DNA from: a virus
Virus record (IMG/VR): IMGVR_UViG_3300037071_005043
Coordinates: 1-20,981 of that record
DNA length: 20,981 bases
Reading direction: 5' to 3' (one strand)
Shown here: piece by piece, positions 14,022 to 20,981 of the stretch
Position numbering within the stretch: the stretch's first letter is position 1
How the letters are laid out: each line of letters begins with the position of its first letter
Position numbers and translations under genes: made by a program
The notes under the pieces: generated by a model
Databases searched by the model: none
What the model saw: only the letters and a program-made list of their open reading frames with translations
Told to the model about the DNA's origin: nothing

Positions 14022-14050
14022 TTGACAGATTTTCGTTATAGTAATACACT
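14022..14050 (+). promoter_or_regulatory. Sigma-70 promoter for the packaging/head operon
   Basis: A perfect TTGACA (14022-14027), a 17-nt spacer, and TACACT (14045-14050; matches TATAAT at 4 of 6). This is the best promoter in the window. The expected start is about 14056-14057, giving a leader of about 178 nt before the gene at 14235. An inverted repeat AGGAAAC/GTTTCCT at 13960-13985 lies about 37 nt upstream of the -35. Confidence 0.7.
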
Positions 14051-14055
14051 CTGTG

Positions 14056-14234
14056 AACCCCGGAGGGGGAGACCGAGAGCTGTGAAGCCTGTGTAGGCAG
14101 GATATGGGGGAAGGGATCATCCTATGATGTATGGTTAAGGGGAGGATAGCTATTTGGTATTGTTGGTGGTATAATTTATTGTAGTAGGGGATGGGTATGT
14201 GTAGGTGAGAATGAAAGAAGGGAAAGGGTAGGGA
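14056..14234 (+). promoter_or_regulatory. Structured 5' leader with a second, extended -10 promoter
   Basis: The predicted transcript opens almost at once with a CCCC-GGA-GGGG stem (14058-14068), then GCCT-GTGT-AGGC (14087-14098), then ATCAT-CCT-ATGAT (14116-14128). Further down, TGG directly followed by TATAAT (14167-14175) is an exact extended -10 element, with no good -35. The 5'-terminal hairpin could protect the mRNA; the whole could also be a sensing leader, but no known riboswitch is recognised. Confidence 0.45.
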
Positions 14235-14462
14235 ATGTATGAAATAGGAGATGAGAGAGTTGTTAGATTAACAAGTATGATTGATAAAGGATTAACTAAG
14301 GAGCAGTTAATAGAACTAGAAAAGGTACCTGTAGATAAGATTACAGTAGAACATGTAAGGATGATTCTTGATGCTATAAGGTTAAAGACTTCTACTAGGA
14401 AGTGTTTTTATTGTAGCATGATGAATGATGGAGGAGAAGGTAGGCATGTCTTTGTCTTGTGA
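14235..14462 (+). CDS. Small hypothetical protein with a CxxC motif
   Basis: A 75-residue protein, first gene of the plus-strand late arm. The start ATG at 14235 follows GGAAAGGGTAGGGA. Residues 1-52 look helical and charged (TSMIDKGLTKEQLIELEKVP, VEHVRMILDAIRL), possibly a small helical DNA- or protein-binding module. Near the end, KCFYC plus a later H could hold a metal with help from a partner. It overlaps the next gene by 17 nt. Not recognised. Confidence 0.6.
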   Translation: MYEIGDERVVRLTSMIDKGLTKEQLIELEKVPVDKITVEHVRMILDAIRLKTSTRKCFYCSMMNDGGEGRHVFVL

Positions 14463-14679
14463 GCATAAGTCTCTCTACCATGTGGTAACAGCTCAGAATG
14501 AAATGATATGCTTAATCTGTGAATGTTCTAAGCGTATTACTGATAGTAAAAGAGAAGGGGATACATCACCTGTTAACTATACTGAGGAAGAAGAAGGATA
14601 TATACGGAATAAGATGGAAGAGAAGCTGTTAAAATTACTAGAACCATTTAAGAAGCTTTTCTCAATATCATTATCATGA
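14446..14679 (+). CDS. Small zinc-ribbon-like protein
   Basis: A 77-residue protein when started at the ATG at 14446, which has GGAGGAGAAGG just upstream. A start at 14425 would lack a binding site. Residues 5-30 hold CEH and CLIC with a further C close by (SCEHKSL, ICLICECSKR), a plausible single zinc-binding knuckle. An acidic segment (YTEEEEGY) and an amphipathic C-terminal helix (KMEEKLLKLLEPFKKLF) follow. It overlaps both neighbours (17 nt upstream, 4 nt downstream), so it is translated as part of the operon. The role is unknown; small zinc proteins next to terminase genes can act in packaging. Confidence 0.6.
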   Translation: MSLSCEHKSLYHVVTAQNEMICLICECSKRITDSKREGDTSPVNYTEEEEGYIRNKMEEKLLKLLEPFKKLFSISLS

Positions 14680-15047
14680 TTACCAAGATGACAATAAGGA
14701 AGAACCACATGGGTACAGGTACTATAACCTTCCTACAAGACTTCTATGACTACATGAGACCAGATAAGAAAGCTGTTTTACAAGAGTGGATTAATAAAGG
14801 TAAGGTTACTAACATAAAGAGAAATGTCCCATTAGGTACAGGTGGATTTAAGCAAGTTGAGTTAAGGATAACTCACCCTGATTTTCCAGATAAGTATAAA
14901 GATGGCACATTCAGGCTTAACTTTGCTATGGTATACAACGGATGGAATAAGAACGTTATCCTTGATAACATCTCTGTCTGTATTGATAAGAAATGGATAG
15001 TAGTAAAGGAGTATGCCTCAAAGCATGAGAAGCACGAAGAAGAGTAA
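14676..15047 (+). CDS. Hypothetical protein upstream of terminase
   Basis: A 123-residue protein from the ATG at 14676, which overlaps the preceding stop (ATGA). An in-frame ATG at 14709 with AAGGAAG 6 nt upstream gives 112 residues and is an equally good choice. The sequence is basic at the start, then alpha/beta, with TFLQDFYDYM, VELRITHPDFPDKY, FRLNFAMVYNGWNKNVILDN and a Lys/Glu/His-rich tail. No helix-turn-helix is obvious, so although its place just before terL would suit a small terminase subunit, the sequence itself does not show that. It overlaps terL by 35 nt. Confidence 0.6.
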   Translation: MITKMTIRKNHMGTGTITFLQDFYDYMRPDKKAVLQEWINKGKVTNIKRNVPLGTGGFKQVELRITHPDFPDKYKDGTFRLNFAMVYNGWNKNVILDNISVCIDKKWIVVKEYASKHEKHEEE

Positions 15048-16617
15048 TGAATATAACATAATAGACTTCTTTCCTAACTGTGTACTTCCTTCATGCGAGA
15101 GAGCTAAGGATGGATTACATCAGCATATCTATCCTCATCAACAAGCTATCCTTGACAGTACAAGTAAATACCTATACTGTCAAGGTGGTGTTGGATCAGG
15201 GAAAAGTGTACCGTTCGCTATCAAAACTGTCTATCTATCTCTTACAGTACCAGAAAACGTTGGTGTTGTATCGAGAAAAGACTTTAAGATTTTATTCAAG
15301 TCTTCTTGGTTAGATATTAAGAACTGTATCAAGCGTTTAGTACAGAAGAATATCATAGAGCCACCTAGATATAGTGATAAGCATCAAGGTGATTATACAA
15401 CAATTGAATTTAAGGAAAACGGCTCTATACTGTACGCTATGCAAGGGAAAGCATGGATTGAAGCTCTAGGCCCATCTTATGGTCTCTTCTGGATAGATGA
15501 TGCACAGGAGTCATCAGAGGAAGTCTTTGTAGGGAATGAAGTATCTGCTGGTCTTATCTCTCGCCTTCGCCTACCTCATGTTCACTTTGATAAGAAGACA
15601 TATAAGAAAGATACTAGGGAACATGGTTCTCTTCATGGTATGATCTCTACTAACCCACCTCCTTATGGTCACTACCTTCATAAGCTATTTGGTAAAGAAT
15701 CTGGCTTCTATAAACTTGGTGATGACTTTGTTGAACATATGCAGGTTAATACGAATGAAAATCCTGCTGTTGGTGATGATTATATTAAAGGTATCACTGC
15801 TATTCAGTTAAAGATGGGTCGTTCTAGTAATGTTATTAGGAGAGTGATCGGTGGAGAAAGCATAGCTGCCTATGGTGGTCTTAGGGTCTACCCTGAGTTC
15901 GTCCATGCTAAGCATGTTGATTACGTTACATATAAACCAGAGGTACCTATTGTACGTAGCTGGGATTTTGGCTTTCTCCATCCTGGCGTCTTATTTAGCC
16001 ACCTTTATAAATGTCCTCTCTCATTTAACCACTATGTCTCCTTATCAGAGATAGCTGATGAGTCTTCACTAAATGTATGGGATTTATATAAAGTAGTAAA
16101 GGACATGACTGATAGACTCTATAAAGATTGCTGTCTTATCCTAGACGCTGGTGATAGAGCTGGTGCTAGAGCATCTTCGAGTAATAGAGATAACAGAAGT
16201 GATATGAGAATCCTCTCTAATGACTATAACTTATCCTTCAAGTGGAGACACTTAGACTTAGCTAAGTCTCTTGAATACATGAGATCACTACTAAAGACAA
16301 AGTGTAAGTGTGGTCTTGAGATGATAGTTATATCTAACAACTGTCCTGTCCTTATCGGAGCACTAGAAGGAGGGTATAAGTATGGTAAGCAGAGAGATGG
16401 AAAGATAAGTGAGAAGCCTGTAGAAGATAGATACTTTGCAGATATAGCTTGTGCATGGCGTTATGGTGCTGAGTGCTATGTGAAGTGGGGTATCCCTTTC
16501 TCATATCATAATGAGATATCTTCTGAAAGTAGGTTATATCATAGTAGGAATCGTAAGGAATCATGGTCGTGGATGGAAGCATCCCCATCTGACATAGCAA
16601 AGCTAGTTACGTCATAG
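15013..16617 (+). CDS. terL: Terminase large subunit (packaging ATPase/nuclease)
   Basis: The 534-residue motor that pumps DNA into the procapsid at the portal and cuts concatemers. Walker A is GGVGSGKS (58-65). Walker B is LFWIDDAQE (158-166), where DD stands in place of the commoner DE; E166 may be the catalytic glutamate. The coupling motif is STNPPP (212-217). The RNase H-like nuclease acids are likely D318 (SWDFG), D378 (LILDAG) and D477 (FADIACAWRYG). Length is usual for the family. The ATG at 15013 lies only 1 nt after AAAGGAG, so the in-frame ATG at 15025 may be used. An 11-bp perfect inverted repeat lies within it at 15150-15185, just before the P-loop codons. Confidence 0.93.
   Translation: MPQSMRSTKKSNEYNIIDFFPNCVLPSCERAKDGLHQHIYPHQQAILDSTSKYLYCQGGVGSGKSVPFAIKTVYLSLTVPENVGVVSRKDFKILFKSSWLDIKNCIKRLVQKNIIEPPRYSDKHQGDYTTIEFKENGSILYAMQGKAWIEALGPSYGLFWIDDAQESSEEVFVGNEVSAGLISRLRLPHVHFDKKTYKKDTREHGSLHGMISTNPPPYGHYLHKLFGKESGFYKLGDDFVEHMQVNTNENPAVGDDYIKGITAIQLKMGRSSNVIRRVIGGESIAAYGGLRVYPEFVHAKHVDYVTYKPEVPIVRSWDFGFLHPGVLFSHLYKCPLSFNHYVSLSEIADESSLNVWDLYKVVKDMTDRLYKDCCLILDAGDRAGARASSSNRDNRSDMRILSNDYNLSFKWRHLDLAKSLEYMRSLLKTKCKCGLEMIVISNNCPVLIGALEGGYKYGKQRDGKISEKPVEDRYFADIACAWRYGAECYVKWGIPFSYHNEISSESRLYHSRNRKESWSWMEASPSDIAKLVTS
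15150..15185. repeat. 11-bp perfect inverted repeat inside terL
   Basis: CCTTGACAGTA (15150-15160) and TACTGTCAAGG (15175-15185) are exact reverse complements with a 14-nt loop. This is the longest perfect stem noticed in the window. It encodes part of LDSTSKYLYCQGG, just before Walker A. It could be a packaging signal, a nuclease or regulator site, or an RNA hairpin that tunes expression. Confidence 0.7.
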
Positions 16618-16641
16618 CTCCATTGAAGAAAGAGATAAAAG

Positions 16642-18432
16642 ATGCCTGCTGTACAAAATGAGGACATGAAGAATGAGTTAGGTAAACTCCTTGCTGAGCA
16701 GTGTATTGGTATAAGAGATAGGAGAAGAGTAGTAGAAGAGAAATGGCTTAGAGTTAGACGAATGTGGATGAATAATGATGTAGAAGCCCGCTTCATGAGT
16801 AGTGATACTGGATCAGGTAGATATTCTATTCCTGCTGGTCGTAGGTCTACTGAAAGGACTGTTGTTCGTGGTGTGAAGTTACTAACCCCACAAGTAAAGT
16901 GGTTTGACTGTCAGCCAGTATCTTCTCTTGGTGAAAAGAATGCTGGTAACACTGACAAATACATGTGGTATATCTTACGGAAGAAGATAAAGTCAAGGAG
17001 TAATATTAACCAACTCATACGATCTATCTTTATCTATGGTCTATGTCATCAGAAGACTTCTATCATGGTAAGGAATGGCCTTGTATGGCCTACACAGAGA
17101 GCTGTTGACCCATTTGCTTATTATACCTACCCTGAAACATCCTCTATCTCTGATGAAGCAGAGTTATCTTTTGAAGATATACTTATGTCTTATGAACGAT
17201 ACCGTACCTTTGTGAAGAAAGGTATAGTAGATGAAGTAAAAAGGGATGATATAACAACACCGAACTGGCCTTATCACTTAGTAGAGAGATTAGCTTACCA
17301 AGGGATTACTAGCCCTGGACAGAATATAGATATAGCTATAGAGAAAGTAGGAGAGCAGCTTAATCGTATTAGTAACTCCTCCATGTCCTTATCAGAAGTA
17401 TGGACATCAAGGGAGGATAAGCTATATCAAGCATATATCCTCTGGAACCATCGTGAAGGGCCTAAGTGTGTAGGATTTATTGAAAGCCAGTACGATGAAC
17501 CTTTAATCAGAACTGCTATACATAGAGGACTTCCTGGTGAGACGTATACCAATAGCATGGCTGATGATATCGTAGAACTTGATGCTCTCCAAAATGACCA
17601 GTTGAATAAATTCCAGGAAGCAGTAGACTTTGAACAAGGTTTCTCCATTGTAGATGCCCAAGCTCGACATGACTCATGGAAGATGAAGGGTAGAGCCATC
17701 TGGCTTGCTAATGGAAATGCGAAGGATTTAGTAACCTTCATTCAACCCCCTGTGACATCGACAAACCAGTTAAGAGCTTGGCAGATATATCAAGCAATGA
17801 TTAATTCCTTTGCTGGAGCTGGTACGATAGCAGAAGGTCAACCTGGTCGTAACATGCCTAGAGCTGGCTTTGCTATGCAGTCCTTATTAGAGATGGGTAT
17901 GGCTGACGTACAGGATGTAGCAGAGCTAGTGGAACAAGAGGTACTAACACCTGGTCTCTCTGACATCTACAAGGTATCAAGTCAATTTATACCACCAAAT
18001 CAGTTAATGCGGGTACCAGGAGGTGAAGGAATTGCTTCCTCTGGACAGAAATTAAGATCGGTTCTGAGAAGGCAGGATATCTTAGGTGACTACGAATTTG
18101 ACTGGATAGGCTCATTACAGAGTCAAGATAATCAGGCAAGAGCACAGCAATCCTTGATCTTCCTCAACATGATGCCTACGCTTGCTCCCCTTCTGCAGCA
18201 GCAAGGATACGCCCCTAACATCGTAGAACTCATGCGGTCTATCTGGAGAGATGCATTAGGAGAAAGAGGACTAAGTGATATTATAGTGAAAATTACTGAT
18301 TTAGAGCGTACAATTACGGAAGATATGCAAGGTGATGGTGAAGGTGATGACGATGTAAAAGGTGAACCTGGTCTATCTGGCTTAGGTTATAACCTACCAA
18401 GTCCTACTAATGGCTTTGTTCAACAGAAGTAG
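16642..18432 (+). CDS. Portal (head-to-tail connector) protein
   Basis: A 596-residue protein following terL by 24 nt, the usual place for the dodecameric portal through which DNA enters and leaves the head. The N-terminal 50 residues are helical and charged. SIPAGRRSTERTVVRGVKLLTPQVKWFDCQP (about 62-92) and the following helix with a KKIKSRSNINQLIRSIFIYGLCHQKTSI segment (about 113-140) resemble the clip/wing start of podovirus-type portals, where a transmembrane-like helix precedes the first strand. A long helical region, AGAGTIAEGQPGRNMPRAGFAMQSL (about 393-417), fits the stem/crown segment. The tail is acidic and Gly-rich (EGDDDVKGEPGLSG). The binding site is weak (AAAGAGAT). The family call rests on position, size and pattern. 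Confidence 0.82.
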   Translation: MPAVQNEDMKNELGKLLAEQCIGIRDRRRVVEEKWLRVRRMWMNNDVEARFMSSDTGSGRYSIPAGRRSTERTVVRGVKLLTPQVKWFDCQPVSSLGEKNAGNTDKYMWYILRKKIKSRSNINQLIRSIFIYGLCHQKTSIMVRNGLVWPTQRAVDPFAYYTYPETSSISDEAELSFEDILMSYERYRTFVKKGIVDEVKRDDITTPNWPYHLVERLAYQGITSPGQNIDIAIEKVGEQLNRISNSSMSLSEVWTSREDKLYQAYILWNHREGPKCVGFIESQYDEPLIRTAIHRGLPGETYTNSMADDIVELDALQNDQLNKFQEAVDFEQGFSIVDAQARHDSWKMKGRAIWLANGNAKDLVTFIQPPVTSTNQLRAWQIYQAMINSFAGAGTIAEGQPGRNMPRAGFAMQSLLEMGMADVQDVAELVEQEVLTPGLSDIYKVSSQFIPPNQLMRVPGGEGIASSGQKLRSVLRRQDILGDYEFDWIGSLQSQDNQARAQQSLIFLNMMPTLAPLLQQQGYAPNIVELMRSIWRDALGERGLSDIIVKITDLERTITEDMQGDGEGDDDVKGEPGLSGLGYNLPSPTNGFVQQK

Positions 18433-18477
18433 TCGTAAAGATAACTGTTCTTCTAAGACATCTGTAAGGGGATGAAT

Positions 18478-18942
18478 ATGCCTGTTGATTCTAACCTCGT
18501 TATCAAGGGTGGGTCTGGTGCTGGTGTTACTATCCTAACCCTTGATGATAAGGGTATAAAGGATGAGATAAGCGGTGGTTTCTTTTCCTCTCACTATCGC
18601 TTTACGGTACCTGCTCTAGCAGCATCAGTAGATGGCTTTATCTGGACGTGTGAAGGTGGTACATGGCAATTAACAAGTGTAGCTGAAGCTCATACTGTAG
18701 TAGGTGGGGCTAGCTGTGCTGCTCAAGTAGTTGTATGTCCTGGCTCTGGAACTATCGCTTCTGGTGTAGCACAGTTATCATCCGCTTTAGACTTTACTGT
18801 AACTGCTCCTGCTAAATCTTTTGGAATACTAATAGCTTCTCCTACACAGATATTCAGGGGTGATTCTCTTGCTCTTGACTACTCTGGAACCATGACAGGA
18901 CTTGTAGGAGCTATCTCGTTTACACTTAGGAGAATTGGGTAA
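18478..18942 (+). CDS. Small beta-rich head protein (decoration/head-fibre candidate)
   Basis: A 154-residue protein. The ATG at 18478 is chosen because AAGGGG ends 6 nt upstream; the ATG at 18472 directly abuts that site. It is Gly, Ala, Ser and Thr rich with repeated short strands (LVIKGGSGAGVTILTLDDKG, RFTVPALAASVDGFIWTCEGG, GILIASPTQIFRGDSLALDYSGT), as in jelly-roll or Ig-like capsid decoration and head-fibre proteins. There is no signal peptide, unlike the beta-rich proteins on the other strand. It lies between portal and scaffold and its stop is next to the scaffold start (TAAATG). Decoration role is inferred. Confidence 0.6.
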   Translation: MPVDSNLVIKGGSGAGVTILTLDDKGIKDEISGGFFSSHYRFTVPALAASVDGFIWTCEGGTWQLTSVAEAHTVVGGASCAAQVVVCPGSGTIASGVAQLSSALDFTVTAPAKSFGILIASPTQIFRGDSLALDYSGTMTGLVGAISFTLRRIG

Positions 18943-19488
18943 ATGGCTGAAGAACAGAGTGACTTTGAGAAAGCACAGAACTTTATCAAGGAACAAGTAG
19001 ACAGTCGATTTGACCAGAAGTATATTGAACAGCAACAGAGGCAACAACAGAGGGATGTTAATCCACAAGAAGTAGCTCGTAGACAGATGGGTGATACTGT
19101 ACGTTCCTTTGTAGGACAAGATATTGATGAAGCTAAATTCATAGCTGCTGATGCTCGTGATTATACACGCTTTTATAAGAGCAATCCTTTAGCAGGTGAA
19201 TATGAAGCAGAGGTAGAGGATACCTTTACTAAGTTGAAAGATGCAGGGAGAGCTACTACTCGTGAGGACATCCTTCGTTACATCGTAGGTAAGCAAGCTG
19301 TAGATGAACCTGATAAGTTTACTGAACGTCAGACAGCTAGAAGTAAAGCTGCTCTTGATAAGGCTAGTTCTGCTGTTGACTTTGGTAGTGGTAGCTTGGA
19401 AAAGGCAAGGAATGATCCTAAGTGGACAAACTTTAGTGAGTTATCACTAGAGGAGATGGAGAAAGCTCTTGATGGTGTTACGTTCTAG
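18943..19488 (+). CDS. Scaffold-like protein
   Basis: A 181-residue, highly charged, helical protein placed directly before the major capsid gene, as scaffolds usually are. Residues 1-50 include the Gln-rich coiled-coil YIEQQQRQQQRD. The middle holds amphipathic helices rich in D, E, K and R. The C-terminus ends FSELSLEEMEKALDGVTF, similar to the short helix by which many scaffolds grip the capsid protein. The start codon immediately follows the previous stop, with AGGAGA 9-14 nt upstream. No protease is seen in the window, so whether it is cleaved or leaves intact cannot be told. Confidence 0.72.
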   Translation: MAEEQSDFEKAQNFIKEQVDSRFDQKYIEQQQRQQQRDVNPQEVARRQMGDTVRSFVGQDIDEAKFIAADARDYTRFYKSNPLAGEYEAEVEDTFTKLKDAGRATTREDILRYIVGKQAVDEPDKFTERQTARSKAALDKASSAVDFGSGSLEKARNDPKWTNFSELSLEEMEKALDGVTF

Positions 19489-19651
19489 TTGCTGATTCAT
19501 TCTGAGCAATAGTAGATAAATGAACTAAAAGGAAACTGTCTACTAACTGTAAGTACAATGTGGTGGTTTCTCTTTGTATACTAATACCAACTAATGTATA
19601 CTAATGTTAATCAAGAGTGAAACCACTAACTAATAATGAAGAGGAAACAAG
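19489..19651 (+). promoter_or_regulatory. Leader of the major capsid gene with paired repeats
   Basis: The 163-nt gap holds TGTATACTAAT twice (19575-19585 and 19595-19605), set exactly 20 nt apart, inside the loop of an inverted repeat GTGGTTTC (19563-19570)/GAAACCAC (19619-19626), which extends by CTTT/AAGAG pairs after one mismatch. TATACT in each copy resembles a -10 box but no good -35 is present. This may raise or time capsid expression, through a promoter, an RNA processing site or a stabilising hairpin. GAGGAAAC before the ATG is the binding site. Confidence 0.5.
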
Positions 19652-20947
19652 ATGGCTGCTGATGCATATACTACCTTTGCAGCGATGGCAAATGATGCTC
19701 CTAATGTATGGATTGCTGCTAAGACTATTGAGCTAACTACAAGGATGCTGGTCCTCCAGAAAGGAGCAGATCAGTACAAGCTAGAGCAGAAGAATGGTAA
19801 GACTATTAGGGTTATCCGAGTAGAGCGTTTAGCATTACCATATGCTACCTTGATAGAAGGTGTCTCTCCTCCATCTAATAGCTTAGTGATGACCAACGTA
19901 GATGTTACCGTTGAACAATGGGGTATTATCGTAGCATTAACAGATATGCTTCAGTTTACAGTCAGGCATAACATGCTTAATGCTGCTATCGAACGTGTCT
20001 CTATGGCTATTAAAGAGACAATGGAAAGGGAAGATGCTCTTGTTCTTATGTCTGCTACTAATGTGACCTACCCTGGTGTAGTAACAACACGAGGAGGTTT
20101 AGCTGCTACTGATGTTTTCAATACCGCTCTTGCTATCTCTGTCAATGCAAAGCTAGAGATGAGAGGAGCACCTAAGTATAGCAATGATGGTCTATACCTT
20201 GGTTTCTTTCAACCACCACATAAAGCTGCTGTGTTAGGTAGTGACCAGACCTTTCAGCAAGCATCTAACTTCAGTAAAGAACGACGTTTAGAGTATGGTT
20301 ACATCGGCCCTTGGATGGGTATTGACTGGGTGCTAGGTAACTTTCTCCCTATGTATGTTGGTGTAACTGCTGCTGATACTGCTGCTGCAACTGCTACTAA
20401 AGCGCAGTATACTGTTGGTAGTAGTGGTACCCTTACTAGTGCTAACTATCAGTTGAAGGTAGTAGCTCGTGAGGTAACTACCGACTACGAACGTCGTTTA
20501 TCTGTTCAAACAGGTAACATTGCCATTGGCGCTTTAGGTTCCCTAGCTGTTAAGATGCCTACATCTGTTAACTACACCTATGATGTCTATCTAACACAAG
20601 CAGCAGGAACAGTAGCATACCTTGTTGCAAGTAGGCAAGCTGCTAGCTCCACTTATACAATAACCACACCTCCTGCTGGTACTGAAGCTATTGCTCCTGC
20701 TTCACCTGCATTAGGCATCAATGTCTACCCTGGCTTTGTATGTGGTAAAGGTGCTTATGGTACAGTTGAGTTAAATGGTATGTCTCTACAAACCTTCACT
20801 ACTCCTGATGTTTCATCTGATACTGATGTTTTACGGCAGAGAAGGAAGGTAGGAGCTAAGGTAACTCGTAAGACTTTTATCGAAGAACAAGCATTCATTG
20901 AACGCTTTGAAACATCTAGCTCATTTGCAGCTACTATTCCAGCATAG
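19652..20947 (+). CDS. Major capsid protein, N4-gp56-like HK97 fold
   Basis: A 431-residue protein forming the icosahedral shell. Family pattern: GKTIRVIRVERL (49-60), ATLIEGVSPPSNSLV (65-79), VDVTVEQWGIIVALTDML (83-100), a long helix with SMAIKETMEREDALVL (117-132), FFQPPHKAAVLGSD (185-198), YIGPWMGIDWVLG (217-229), then GFVCGKGAYGTVELNG (361-376) and LRQRRKVGAKV (394-404). These follow the order of the N4-gp56 family (P22-gp5/N4-like capsids). Residues about 252-348 are an extra Thr/Ser-rich beta domain that looks Ig- or FnIII-like and splits the core; it probably projects from the shell. No N-terminal delta domain is evident. Confidence 0.88.
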   Translation: MAADAYTTFAAMANDAPNVWIAAKTIELTTRMLVLQKGADQYKLEQKNGKTIRVIRVERLALPYATLIEGVSPPSNSLVMTNVDVTVEQWGIIVALTDMLQFTVRHNMLNAAIERVSMAIKETMEREDALVLMSATNVTYPGVVTTRGGLAATDVFNTALAISVNAKLEMRGAPKYSNDGLYLGFFQPPHKAAVLGSDQTFQQASNFSKERRLEYGYIGPWMGIDWVLGNFLPMYVGVTAADTAAATATKAQYTVGSSGTLTSANYQLKVVAREVTTDYERRLSVQTGNIAIGALGSLAVKMPTSVNYTYDVYLTQAAGTVAYLVASRQAASSTYTITTPPAGTEAIAPASPALGINVYPGFVCGKGAYGTVELNGMSLQTFTTPDVSSDTDVLRQRRKVGAKVTRKTFIEEQAFIERFETSSSFAATIPA

Positions 20948-20981
20948 TAGTTATCTACTGAATAAGAAAGGTAAGGAATCC
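20948..20981 (+). other. Start of the next intergenic region
   Basis: 34 nt after the capsid stop, ending the window. AAGAAAGGTAAGG near the end could be the binding site of a further plus-strand gene lying outside the window. Confidence 0.3.

Larger units (their letters stand above)
13419..14234. promoter_or_regulatory. Divergent control region between the two arms
   Basis: About 816 nt without a credible gene; it separates the minus-strand metabolic/appendage arm from the plus-strand packaging/head arm. It holds a minus-strand promoter near 13425-13454, two plus-strand promoter candidates (14022-14050 and 14167-14175), an inverted repeat TACGCC/GGCGTA (13481-13486/13504-13509), three copies of CTATCTGTA in mixed orientation (13690, 13743, 13808), an inverted repeat AGGAAAC/GTTTCCT (13960-13966/13979-13985), and a structured 5' leader from about 14056. 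No B12 riboswitch box and no tRNA was seen. Confidence 0.7.

Noticed and set aside
13834-14049. 71-residue minus-strand open frame in the divergent region
   Set aside because: It would start with GTG inside the plus-strand -10 box, has no binding site, and overlaps the best promoter of the window.
1965-14234. tRNA genes in the non-coding gaps
   Set aside because: No cloverleaf with a GGTTCGAAT-type T-arm was found in any gap by eye.
14235-14679. A frameshifted single gene covering both tiny cysteine proteins
   Set aside because: The second gene has its own strong GGAGGAGAAGG site at a good distance from the ATG at 14446, and no convincing slippery sequence was seen.

Overview
The window reads as part of a tailed double-stranded DNA bacteriophage (Caudoviricetes) genome, or a prophage or metagenomic copy of one. 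A block of large terminase, portal, scaffold-like and N4-gp56-type major capsid genes fixes this. The genes are packed, often overlap by 1-30 nt, and mostly have good AGGAGG-type ribosome binding sites. The host is therefore a bacterium that uses Shine-Dalgarno initiation. The host phylum cannot be read from the sequence. I found no tRNA, rRNA, CRISPR array, integrase or insertion sequence.

Layout. (1) 94-1964, plus strand: a small unknown protein translationally coupled to a compact UvrD-like SF1 helicase. (2) 1965-2826: about 860 nt with no credible gene, between convergent operons. It holds inverted repeats, short tandem repeats and five degenerate GAATAAacATcCTa repeats. (3) 13418-2827, minus strand: one long run of 13 genes. 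In order of transcription these are an unknown protein, a compact class II (B12-dependent) ribonucleotide reductase, a coiled-coil/tail-anchored protein and a three-helix membrane protein (holin/lysis-like pair), a sigma-70-like factor, three small unknown proteins, and then five consecutive proteins that each start with a Sec-type signal sequence or N-terminal membrane anchor. Four of these five look like tail-fibre, tailspike or adhesin proteins (fibre-like protein, LamG lectin, small tail-like protein, beta-helix plus discoidin). The fifth joins a fibronectin-III-like region to an HNH nuclease. (4) 13419-14234: divergent control region with promoters for both arms and repeated CTATCTGTA motifs. 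(5) 14235-20947, plus strand: packaging and head genes, namely three small unknown proteins, TerL, portal, a small beta-rich head protein, scaffold-like protein and major capsid protein.

How they fit together. The plus-strand right arm packages DNA and builds the head. The reductase supplies deoxynucleotides and the helicase acts in replication or recombination. The sigma-like protein may redirect host RNA polymerase. The membrane pair may act in lysis.

The most unusual part is 2827-8883, a cassette of virion-appendage-like and nuclease proteins that all carry export signals. This suggests that the phage displays or secretes adhesins, carbohydrate-binding proteins and a nuclease from the infected cell, or that the appendages pass through the membrane before or during assembly. 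I regard this as the best candidate for an undescribed system in the window. All functions are inferred from motifs; no database search was run.
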